From JAUXEH01 sp965602945 (GTDB lineage Bacteria; Acidobacteriota; Aminicenantia; Aminicenantales; Aminicenantaceae), in NCBI GenBank assembly GCA_965602945.1, contig CBFDBC010000225.1, positions 1 to 5,306 on the forward strand: a DNA stretch of 5,306 nucleotides, written 5' to 3'. The translations under genes were made by a program, and so were the position numbers. The notes under the pieces are model-generated. The model made no database searches. It saw only the letters and a program-made list of their open reading frames with translations, and was not told the origin of the DNA. Below, in pieces: positions 1 through 5,306 of the stretch; the stretch's first letter is position 1, and each line of letters opens with the position of its first letter.

Positions 1-1749
1 AGTGCCCCGCCGGCTGAACTGCATGCCCAGGGGAGCATCCACGCCGATGGCCTTTCGGGCAGACTCGTTGATGAGGAACGCCCCCTTGGCATCGGATGTG
101 AATTCGCGGGAGAAGTTCCTCCCTTCGGCCAGCTTGAGGTCGAACACATCGAGGAAGTCGTAGTCGGCATCGCAGACATAGATGGGCACCCTCAGGTCCT
201 CGGGTTTCCCCGGCCACTTGGCATTGGTCTGGGAGCTGACATGATTGGGCAGGCTGGAGGAGGCGGCCACACCGAGGATATCGGGGTGGCTCTGCAGCTC
301 GATCTTTAATGCCTCGAACTGCTGGTGGAGGTTTCCGTCGCGAGGCCTCAGAACCACGATATGATCGCGGCTGTAGCCCATCTCCTTGTTCTGGATATAG
401 TGCAGCTGGTTGCGGACCACGACCGTGCTCAGGATGAGAAGGACGGAAACCGTGAACTGAAACACGACCAGCAGGTTCCGAAGGAGGGCGCCCCCTTTGC
501 CCTTAGAGGATGTGCTGCGCAGTGCGGAGATGGGCTTGAAGCGGGAGATGTAGGCGGCGGGATATGCGCCCGCAAGGAGCCCGACGAGTAGAAACGTTCC
601 CAGGACCGCCAGAAGGAGAGCCGGATTGTGCTGCGGATCGAAGGAGAGGTCCCTCTGGATGAAGCTGTTGAAGACCGGCAGGGACAGGACCACCAGGCCC
701 AGGGTGAGGGCCAGGGCCACCAGGGTGAGCAGCGTGGATTCGCCCAGGAACTGCTTGATCAGCTGGTTCCTGCGGGCTCCCACCACCTTGCGCATCCCTA
801 CTTCCTTGGCCCGCTTGGCGGCACGGGCGGTGGCCAGGTTCATGTAGTTGATGCAGGCGATGACCAGGAGGAGGAACGCGATGGACGAGAAGAGATAGAT
901 ATATCGGATGTCGCTTCCTGGGCTGATATCGAAGTTTATGTTGGAATATAGGTGGAGTTTTGTGAGAGGCTGCAGGTAGTAGCCGGCGCTGTCCCAGCCT
1001 TTATCCCCCCGGTATTTCTTATACATGTCCGGGAACTTGTCCTCCAGCAGGCCAGGGTCCGCTCCCTCCTGGAGGAGGAAATAGGTGTAGAAGGAGCTGT
1101 TGCCCCAGGATTCGATCTTCCGGTTCTCAAGGATCGGCTTGGCATCGAACGGCAGGATGACGTCCATGATGAAGTGGCTGTTCTTGGGGAAATCTTTGAA
1201 GACGCCCGTCACGTGCATGGCGTGTTCTTCGAGGTAGACCACTGTCTGGCCGATGGGGTCCTGGTCGCCGAAGAATTTGCGCGCCACGGTCTCGCAAAGA
1301 AGAAGGGAGTGGGGATCGTCGAGGGAGGTCTCCGGATCACCCCGGAGGAGTTCCACGGAGAAGACCTTGAACAAATAGGGATCGGCCCAGTGGACGTTCT
1401 GTTCCAGGAAGTTTTTCTCTCCGAGAGTGAACAGCACGTTGCCGGAGGTGTCGATACGGGTGGCGGCCGTGACCTCGGGGAATTCCTGCATGAGGGCCGC
1501 AGCCAGTGGGGCCTGGGTTACGGCGAATCGGTCCGATCCCAGGTACATGTTGCCGGGCTGGTGTTGGACCACGCGAAAGATCCTGTCCGCGTGTTCGTGC
1601 CAGCGGTCGAAGCTCAGCTCGTGCTGGACGTACAGGAAGATCAGGACAAAGACGGCCATGCCAACGGCCAGACCCAGGATGTTCAGGGAGGAATACCCTT
1701 TGTTCTTGTTAAGGTTGCGCCAGGCGGTCAGCAGATAATTCTTGAGCAT
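1..1749 (-). CDS. ABC transporter permease, MacB/FtsX type (3' end beyond the window)
   Basis: Inner-membrane permease subunit of a MacB/LolCE-like ABC exporter. This class usually couples a cytoplasmic ATPase to work on periplasmic substrates; the substrate here is unknown. The frame is open from the ATG at 1749 to the left edge (583 codons, no stop). Visible layout: N-terminal helix at about residues 21-41 followed by the typical HELSFDRWHEHADRIFRVV segment (residues 43-61), a MacB-like periplasmic domain to about 280, helix 284-302, the FtsX signature EVGMRKVVGA (316-325), helices at about 339-358 and 380-400, then a second-half helix at about 426-447 and the start of a second periplasmic domain. 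Family members of this double-unit type have about 800 residues, so roughly a quarter is missing. The start is supported by AAAGGA with a 7-base spacer. It lies 68 bases after the DUF2490-like gene. No ATPase gene is visible; it may lie beyond the left edge or elsewhere. Family call firm, substrate unknown. Confidence 0.93.
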   Translation of the reverse strand, partial: MLKNYLLTAWRNLNKNKGYSSLNILGLAVGMAVFVLIFLYVQHELSFDRWHEHADRIFRVVQHQPGNMYLGSDRFAVTQAPLAAALMQEFPEVTAATRIDTSGNVLFTLGEKNFLEQNVHWADPYLFKVFSVELLRGDPETSLDDPHSLLLCETVARKFFGDQDPIGQTVVYLEEHAMHVTGVFKDFPKNSHFIMDVILPFDAKPILENRKIESWGNSSFYTYFLLQEGADPGLLEDKFPDMYKKYRGDKGWDSAGYYLQPLTKLHLYSNINFDISPGSDIRYIYLFSSIAFLLLVIACINYMNLATARAAKRAKEVGMRKVVGARRNQLIKQFLGESTLLTLVALALTLGLVVLSLPVFNSFIQRDLSFDPQHNPALLLAVLGTFLLVGLLAGAYPAAYISRFKPISALRSTSSKGKGGALLRNLLVVFQFTVSVLLILSTVVVRNQLHYIQNKEMGYSRDHIVVLRPRDGNLHQQFEALKIELQSHPDILGVAASSSLPNHVSSQTNAKWPGKPEDLRVPIYVCDADYDFLDVFDLKLAEGRNFSREFTSDAKGAFLINESARKAIGVDAPLGMQFSRRGT

Positions 1750-1771
1750 AGACTAATCCTTTATTGGGATC

Positions 1772-1777
1772 ATTATA
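1772..1777 (-). promoter_or_regulatory. Perfect TATAAT (-10-like) before the permease gene
   Basis: On the minus strand a perfect TATAAT lies 22 bases upstream of the permease ATG, in the 68-base gap after the DUF2490-like gene. No good -35 hexamer is seen 16-18 bases upstream (the region reads CCCTTT or similar), so activity would need an activator or a relaxed promoter. The predicted leader would be only about 15 bases and would just contain the AAAGGA ribosome binding site. It could be chance, in which case the gene is read through from upstream. Confidence 0.4.
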
Positions 1778-1817
1778 CTGTAAGACTGTTGGGGAAAGGG
1801 AATGGTTGCGTGGGAGA

Positions 1818-2558
1818 TCAGAATTTCAGGTCAAAACCCGTGTTGATGATATGGATGTCGCCGAGGTCACGGACGTTCAGCCAGATGTAATTGACGATCA
1901 ATTCGACGTGTTGACTCAAGGGGAATATGGAGCCGAGGTAGAACCGGTTCTTCTGCACGGTGTAGACCTGGGTCTTGCCGAACGTCTCGGTGGCGATGAA
2001 GGGCTTTAGCCTGAGGCTGCCGATATGGGTGTCGTATTTCAGACGGAGGCGCAGGCGGAAGCGGGCGTGGTTGCTGTCCTCCAGGTTGAAGGAGCGGAAC
2101 TCCGTCTTGAGCCTGACGTCGAAATTGAGGCCTTTGGCCAGAGAGGCCTTCCATCCGCCCTCAAGGGTGAAACGGTCCTCATCGAGAACGATATCGTCAT
2201 CCAGATTGAGAATTTCCCCTATAATATCGACATGTTCCCGCTTGTACAGGGCAGCCACGTAGAAGTTCTTGGGCAGATTGTAGATGATGCCGGCCGCCAG
2301 GTTGTGCATGTAGGGATCCGCATAGGTGACATCCAGGGCTCGGATCTCCTGAGTGAACTTGAGGCTCCATTGGGGAGTGATGGAGAATGTTGCGGAGTTG
2401 TTGATCCAGCCCTGGGATGAGGCGTTCGCCGGGCGGCTGAGGAGCAGGCTGGCTACCGCCAACAGGAGAATAACAGATATTCCAGGGGGCCGCCGATTTG
2501 TCGGACTGGCGAGCGATGAATATCGTGAAGTCTCTGATGCTTTGAAGATCTTGACCAT
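1818..2558 (-). CDS. DUF2490-like outer-membrane beta-barrel protein
   Basis: Predicted outer-membrane protein of unknown function, 246 residues. A hydrophobic segment at about residues 26-41 followed by an A-x-A site (A44-N45-A46, cut before S47) indicates Sec export. The mature part is rich in alternating polar/hydrophobic stretches ending in turns (for example about 63-75, YVAALYKREHV, FRLRLRLKYD, KPFIATETFGK). The last residue is Phe (GFDLKF), the aromatic C-terminus expected for recognition by the BAM machinery. The Arg-rich strands followed by PF..ETF and an Arg/Tyr strand fit the DUF2490 family, whose role is not established. Start: AAGGAA with a 7-base spacer before the ATG. The 25 residues before the hydrophobic core are unusually long for a signal peptide, and no ATG, GTG or TTG in frame gives a shorter one. 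It sits 115 bases after the esterase gene and 68 before the permease. Barrel call strong; DUF2490 membership judged from memory of the family pattern. Confidence 0.85.
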   Translation of the reverse strand: MVKIFKASETSRYSSLASPTNRRPPGISVILLLAVASLLLSRPANASSQGWINNSATFSITPQWSLKFTQEIRALDVTYADPYMHNLAAGIIYNLPKNFYVAALYKREHVDIIGEILNLDDDIVLDEDRFTLEGGWKASLAKGLNFDVRLKTEFRSFNLEDSNHARFRLRLRLKYDTHIGSLRLKPFIATETFGKTQVYTVQKNRFYLGSIFPLSQHVELIVNYIWLNVRDLGDIHIINTGFDLKF

Positions 2559-2580
2559 GGACTATTTCCTTGAGCGCGGT

Positions 2581-2586
2581 ATTATA
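2581..2586 (-). promoter_or_regulatory. Perfect TATAAT (-10-like) before the DUF2490-like gene
   Basis: On the minus strand TATAAT lies 22 bases upstream of the DUF2490-like ATG, within the 115-base gap. The hexamer 17 bases upstream is TTTATT (3 of 6 matches to TTGACA), while a better TTGACG is only 11 bases away, too close for a normal spacer. It is therefore a candidate weak or activator-dependent promoter giving a leader of about 15 bases. The same gap has only a 4-bp CCGG hairpin after the esterase stop and no T-run, so no convincing terminator separates the two genes. Confidence 0.4.
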
Positions 2587-2673
2587 CAGATTTCGGTCGT
2601 CAAAATAAAGCCTGTCCTGTGCGAGCAATGATGTGGCTGCATCCGCCGGGACGAAGCGGCCGGAAAGCCGGTT

Positions 2674-4428
2674 TCAGTAGAGCCAGGATGTCAGGTCCGC
2701 CCCCCGGGGAGCACTCTTCCGGATGCGGTCCAGGATCCTGGGGATGTACATCACGTTGTAGCGGAGGCGTGAGAGGTGGTTGGGGCGTTCCTGGTCTCCG
2801 TTCCAGCAGTGCTCGGCGCGGTCGCCGTAGTCCACCTCTCCCGAGTAGTAGGGATCGGTTGTGTTCTCCAGGAAGTCCTCTGTCAGGTACACGGCGTTGT
2901 TGAGGTAGTAGTTGTCCATGTCGCCGCAGTAGATGTGGAGCTTGCCGTGGAGACGCGGGCCCAGGGTTTCCCAGTCGCGCTCCATTATATAGCGCAGGTC
3001 GTAGTTCTCGCGCCAGTGGGCCGCCACCTCCGGATCGATCTCGCCAGTGAGCTTGTCCCAGATGGGCTTGGGGTAGCCGTCCTCTCCCACCGGGGAGTAG
3101 ACCGCCTGCCAGATGTCCCACTGGTCGCCGGACCGGGAGTTCGTGCCCAGCACAAGTTCCCTGTGGTTCGACTGCTCGAGTGTTGTGCTGACGTGACCCA
3201 GGAAGTTTCGATGGCCGGGGCGGGGCACTCGTTTCCAGTCGCCGTCGATGTAGTAGGCGTTCGTGTCCTCGTAGATGTTGATGACAGTGTAGGCCCGGAA
3301 GTCTATGGGATCGGGGCAGGCGGCGAAGCAGCCGTTGTATTCGTCGGGGTAGAGGACCTGCACGGCCAGGGCCTCCCAGCCGCCGGTCGACCCGCCGTAG
3401 AGGAAGCGGGCCCAGCCCTCGCCGATCCCCCGGAATTTCTCCTCGATGTGGGGGATGAGCTCGTAGGTGATGGCGTCGCCGTAGGGGCCGAGGTTGGCCG
3501 AGTTCACGGCGTAAGAATCGTCGTAGTAGGGATTGGCGTGCTGGATCTCTATGATGAGCATGCGCGGGAAGCCCGGCCCGGTCCACTGCTTGAAGAAGTC
3601 GTGGGCCTCCTGCTGCTGGATGAGGTTGTAGCCCGTGACATCGAAGCGCGAGCTGAAGTCCGGCTCCAGGTCGGGGTCGGGCAGTGTCTCGCGGAAGCCT
3701 CCGAAGTCGTAGGGGAAATGGCCATGGAAGACACACAGGGGATAGCGGGCTTCAGGGTGTTCGTCGAATCCCTCGGGCAGGAGCACGTGGGCGCCCAGAA
3801 ACATGGGCCGCCCCCAGAATTCGGTCAGCAGCTTGCTCTCGATCTTGATGTGTTTGATGTACTTGGTCTCGGGAGGCTCGGGGATGGGGGGGATCTTCTG
3901 GTCGAGCACGATCCGGATGGTTTCTTTCCTGCCAGTGTCGATCCATACCTTTTGAGGCGTGCTGTAGAGGTTGCCGGGGGCCCGGTTCCAGTGCTGGCCC
4001 TCACCCCGGTCCATGGGGAGCTTGACAACATGTCCGTCGGCTCTATGGAAGGTCTCGTAGATGTGGAGAAGCCCCTGTACCCAGTATTCTCCGGCCGGGA
4101 TGCTGGCGAGGCTCCGGGCGGGGTAGCCGAAGACCGTGGCGTCGAACGAGGCATCTGCGCCGGGAGCGAGCCCGTCCACATCGATCCCGAAGACCTGCTG
4201 GCCGGACGGCCCGTCTGAGATCTGGAAGCGCGGCTCGTTTTCGTCGTTCTTGGAGACGAGCAGCAGCATACGCCCGTCCAGCGGCTCGGCAGATGCGTCC
4301 TCGGTGAAGGAGATCGCGACCTTGAGGGGGCTGTTTACCAAGGGATCGTTGATCCGGCATCCTATTGAAAGTACTAAAGCGGCGATGGCCAAGACACAAA
4401 GCGTATTTTTGAGGATTGAGTTTGACAT
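2674..4428 (-). CDS. Putative lipoprotein esterase, alpha/beta-hydrolase fold (esterase D-like)
   Basis: Predicted serine hydrolase, 584 residues, probably tethered to the outer membrane. The N-terminus has a hydrophobic stretch (9-22) ending in a lipobox-like LSIGC with Cys24 as the lipidated residue; Arg follows, so no inner-membrane retention signal is seen. Residues about 35-185 look like a beta-rich accessory domain, then a PPIPEPP-type proline linker at 180-186. The hydrolase domain spans about 195-570: an oxyanion-type HG pair (235-236), the nucleophile elbow G-G-S-T-G-G with Ser347 as likely nucleophile, Asp503 (CGDMD, with Asp505 as alternative) as likely acid, and His540 (EHCWNGD) as likely base. 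Cys501 and Cys541 flank the proposed acid and base and could pair. Family members are carboxyl-ester hydrolases, including feruloyl, acetylxylan and enterochelin esterases; the substrate cannot be read here. Start: GGAGG with a 7-base spacer. First gene of the minus-strand run, diverging from the gene at 4711. Confidence 0.88.
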   Translation of the reverse strand: MSNSILKNTLCVLAIAALVLSIGCRINDPLVNSPLKVAISFTEDASAEPLDGRMLLLVSKNDENEPRFQISDGPSGQQVFGIDVDGLAPGADASFDATVFGYPARSLASIPAGEYWVQGLLHIYETFHRADGHVVKLPMDRGEGQHWNRAPGNLYSTPQKVWIDTGRKETIRIVLDQKIPPIPEPPETKYIKHIKIESKLLTEFWGRPMFLGAHVLLPEGFDEHPEARYPLCVFHGHFPYDFGGFRETLPDPDLEPDFSSRFDVTGYNLIQQQEAHDFFKQWTGPGFPRMLIIEIQHANPYYDDSYAVNSANLGPYGDAITYELIPHIEEKFRGIGEGWARFLYGGSTGGWEALAVQVLYPDEYNGCFAACPDPIDFRAYTVINIYEDTNAYYIDGDWKRVPRPGHRNFLGHVSTTLEQSNHRELVLGTNSRSGDQWDIWQAVYSPVGEDGYPKPIWDKLTGEIDPEVAAHWRENYDLRYIMERDWETLGPRLHGKLHIYCGDMDNYYLNNAVYLTEDFLENTTDPYYSGEVDYGDRAEHCWNGDQERPNHLSRLRYNVMYIPRILDRIRKSAPRGADLTSWLY

Positions 4429-4466
4429 GGATGACCCTCCTTACCCTGGGATGGTGTGTCTCCCCT

Positions 4467-4495
4467 ATTGTTCATAGATGAGACTGTTCAGGCAA
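4467..4495 (-). promoter_or_regulatory. Weak candidate sigma70 promoter for the esterase gene
   Basis: On the minus strand TTGCCT (4495-4490) and AACAAT (4472-4467) are separated by 17 bases, each matching 4 of 6 consensus bases. Transcription would begin near 4460 and leave a leader of about 30 bases with the GGAGG site. The score is modest and other AT-rich hexamers exist in the region, so this is only the best-spaced pair I could find. Confidence 0.3.
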
Positions 4496-4504
4496 GAAAA
4501 ATTG

Positions 4505-4544
4505 CTTAAAGTGCGGTTTTTGTCCCCTAAAAGGGGCGTTTAAG
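4505..4544. repeat. Nested inverted repeat in the divergent intergenic region
   Basis: An inner perfect palindrome CCCCT-AAA-AGGGG (4524-4536) is enclosed by a second matched pair, CTTAAA (4505-4510) and TTTAAG (4539-4544). The outer arms are spaced unevenly from the inner ones (13 and 2 bases), so the pair does not form one continuous stem. No T-run follows on either strand, which argues against an intrinsic terminator, and neither flanking gene ends here. It lies upstream of both divergent genes and could be a protein-binding site, possibly for the minus-strand promoter about 20 bases to its left. Function is inferred only. Confidence 0.45.
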
Positions 4545-4624
4545 ATGAAAAAAGTGGGCCTTTTGGAATTTAACTTGATTGTTATCAGACAGTTTTCATG
4601 GTCCGTCCCCAAATGAGCAAGATG

Positions 4625-4640
4625 TGGGACTAAAGTCCCA
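4625..4640. promoter_or_regulatory. DosR-box-like palindromic operator next to the -35 box
   Basis: The perfect inverted repeat TGGGACT-AA-AGTCCCA has 7-bp arms and a 2-base centre. Its inner 14 bases match the core GGGACTWWAGTCCC of the established DosR/DevR (NarL/FixJ-type response regulator) box of Mycobacterium at every position; the outer flanks (TTS/SAA) match poorly. The site ends one base before the -35 hexamer TGGACA, and its centre lies about 43 bases upstream of the predicted transcription start, a position typical for an activator that touches RNA polymerase. No T-run follows, so a terminator is unlikely. That a DosR-like regulator binds here in this organism is an inference. Confidence 0.6.
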
Positions 4641-4669
4641 TGGACATTACTTCTCTCTGATAATACAAT
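4641..4669 (+). promoter_or_regulatory. Sigma70-type promoter of the MscS-like gene
   Basis: TGGACA (4641-4646, 5 of 6 to TTGACA) and TACAAT (4664-4669, 5 of 6 to TATAAT) are separated by exactly 17 bases. Transcription would start near 4676 and give a leader of about 35 bases carrying the AAGGAG ribosome binding site. An overlapping GATAAT (4659-4664) is an alternative -10 with a 12-base spacer and is less likely. The palindromic operator directly abuts the -35 box. Confidence 0.6.
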
Positions 4670-4710
4670 CGAGACAATAGCTCGTATTAAGACCTCGAAG
4701 GAGTGTGGGA

Positions 4711-5306
4711 ATGCGGAGTAAATATCTGCTTGTTTTCACCTTGGTGCTGTTTGCGGCAGTTGTCCTTTCGGCGGAGTCCGTGAGTATCATCGCACAGAGC
4801 GGGACCACGCAGGAGGAAAAAGCCCAGGATATGGAGGCCGAGGCCCTCCTGGAGGAGCCTGCCATCCAGGCCATTCCCGCCACCGAGATCACTCTCCAGG
4901 CGGAAAAGATCAAGACGCTGCTCAATGAGATCCGTTCTTTGGTAAATTCCGTTCCCGATGTCAGCAGGATCGAGTTGGAGCTGCCTGAGTCTATAAAAAA
5001 TCTGGAACGAGCCAAAGGAGAATTGGAGCGGCTTGAACTCAAAGATCTGAGCAGCGGCCAGCTGGTCAAACTGCAGGATGAATGGCAGCGTTATAAACTA
5101 TTCGGTGACAACAGCCAGGAGATCCTGGCAACAAGATCTCAGTCACTCGAATCTGAGAGGGCGAAGCTAAAACAGCTTAGGGAGATTTGGGAATTAACCC
5201 GTAAGGTCGCAGCTGAGAGAGGATTTGCGGACGCACTGATAGAACTGATCGATTCAACCCTGGCAGAGATCGAAACCGTCGAGCAAGCCCTTCGCCAGCG
5301 GCTGGA
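4711..5306 (+). CDS. Probable large MscS-family mechanosensitive channel, N-terminal periplasmic part (3' end beyond the window)
   Basis: The frame is open from ATG 4711 to the right edge (198 full codons, no stop). Residues 1-21 form a signal sequence (MRSKY, then a hydrophobic core to about 20). An Ala/Glu-rich low-complexity stretch follows (about 34-58), then a long amphipathic helical, probably coiled-coil, region from about 60 to the edge. The arrangement with LQDEWQRYKLF (121-131), repeated Leu-heptads, LREIWELTRK (156-165) and ADALIELIDSTLAEIETVEQ (173-192) resembles the periplasmic N-terminal domain of large MscS-type channels, which usually have 700-850 residues, several transmembrane helices and a C-terminal MscS pore domain. 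None of the pore domain is visible, so the family call is a pattern judgement; another secreted coiled-coil protein remains possible. Start: AAGGAG (4698-4703) with a 7-base spacer. Divergent from the esterase gene, with its own promoter and operator-like palindrome. Confidence 0.75.
   Translation, partial: MRSKYLLVFTLVLFAAVVLSAESVSIIAQSGTTQEEKAQDMEAEALLEEPAIQAIPATEITLQAEKIKTLLNEIRSLVNSVPDVSRIELELPESIKNLERAKGELERLELKDLSSGQLVKLQDEWQRYKLFGDNSQEILATRSQSLESERAKLKQLREIWELTRKVAAERGFADALIELIDSTLAEIETVEQALRQRL

Noticed and set aside
952..1890. Plus-strand open frame (312 codons) opposite the permease gene
   Set aside because: The minus strand encodes a clear MacB/FtsX permease here, and the plus-strand frame runs across the intergenic gap into the next gene without any family-like motif.
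2645..2675. CCGG-AAAG-CCGG hairpin near the esterase stop codon as a terminator
   Set aside because: The stem is only four base pairs and is not followed by a T-run in the direction of transcription.
2600..3736. Minus-strand open frame (378 codons) in another frame of the esterase gene
   Set aside because: The product is Arg/Pro/Leu-rich, typical of an out-of-frame reading, and has no motif. The overlapping frame has all the esterase features.
2776..4218. Long plus-strand open frame (480 codons) opposite the esterase gene
   Set aside because: Its translation is Val/Gly/Glu-rich with no recognisable domain. The opposite strand encodes a protein with lipobox, GGSTGG elbow and a good ribosome binding site. 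The open frame is a by-product of codon bias in the real gene.
4625..4640. Palindrome as an intrinsic terminator or small-RNA hairpin
   Set aside because: The loop is only two bases, no T-run follows on either strand, and both neighbouring genes point away from the site.
4429..4710. Possible small gene or structured RNA in the divergent region
   Set aside because: No open frame with a ribosome binding site and no riboswitch-like conserved block was recognised; promoter and operator elements account for the visible structure.
4647..5069. Minus-strand open frame (140 codons) opposite the gene at 4711
   Set aside because: It is Ser/Arg-rich low-complexity. The plus-strand frame has a ribosome binding site, signal sequence and coiled-coil pattern and stays open to the window edge.

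Overview
The window reads as chromosomal DNA from a moderately GC-rich, Gram-negative (diderm) bacterium. It carries an outer-membrane-type beta-barrel protein, a lipoprotein, two proteins with Sec-type signal sequences, and a very large FtsX/MacB-type permease of the kind multiplied in Acidobacteriota (including Aminicenantes), Bacteroidota, Calditrichota and similar lineages. An Acidobacteriota-like source is my best guess. It rests on the style of the permease and of the esterase, not on any marker gene. No RNA genes, insertion sequences, CRISPR arrays or integration sites were seen.

Layout. About 4.4 kb on the left is a tightly packed run of three minus-strand genes. Read in transcription order from the right they are: a 584-residue putative lipoprotein esterase of the alpha/beta-hydrolase (esterase D-like) type (4428 to 2674), a 246-residue DUF2490-like outer-membrane beta-barrel protein (2558 to 1818), and the first 583 residues of an ABC-transporter permease with MacB-like periplasmic and FtsX domains (1749 to the left edge, cut off). 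The gaps are 115 and 68 bases. Both downstream genes have a perfect TATAAT hexamer at the same distance from their start codon. All four genes have a purine-rich ribosome binding site with a 7-base spacer.

A 282-base non-coding divergent region (4429-4710) separates this run from a plus-strand gene starting at 4711 and cut off by the right edge. Its 198 visible residues are a signal sequence followed by a coiled-coil periplasmic domain like the N-terminus of large MscS-family mechanosensitive channels. The divergent region is the most informative non-coding part. It has a clean sigma70-type promoter for the plus-strand gene (TGGACA, 17 bases, TACAAT). A perfect 7-bp-arm palindrome directly abuts its -35 box, and the core of that palindrome equals the core of the mycobacterial DosR/DevR box. 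A second nested inverted repeat lies about 90 bases to the left.

Function together: everything visible belongs to the cell envelope (surface or periplasmic hydrolase, outer-membrane barrel, inner-membrane permease, inner-membrane channel). Whether the three minus-strand genes form one operon is uncertain, because each downstream gene has its own possible -10 element. I do not see a clearly new multi-gene system; the regulatory region is the part most worth following up.
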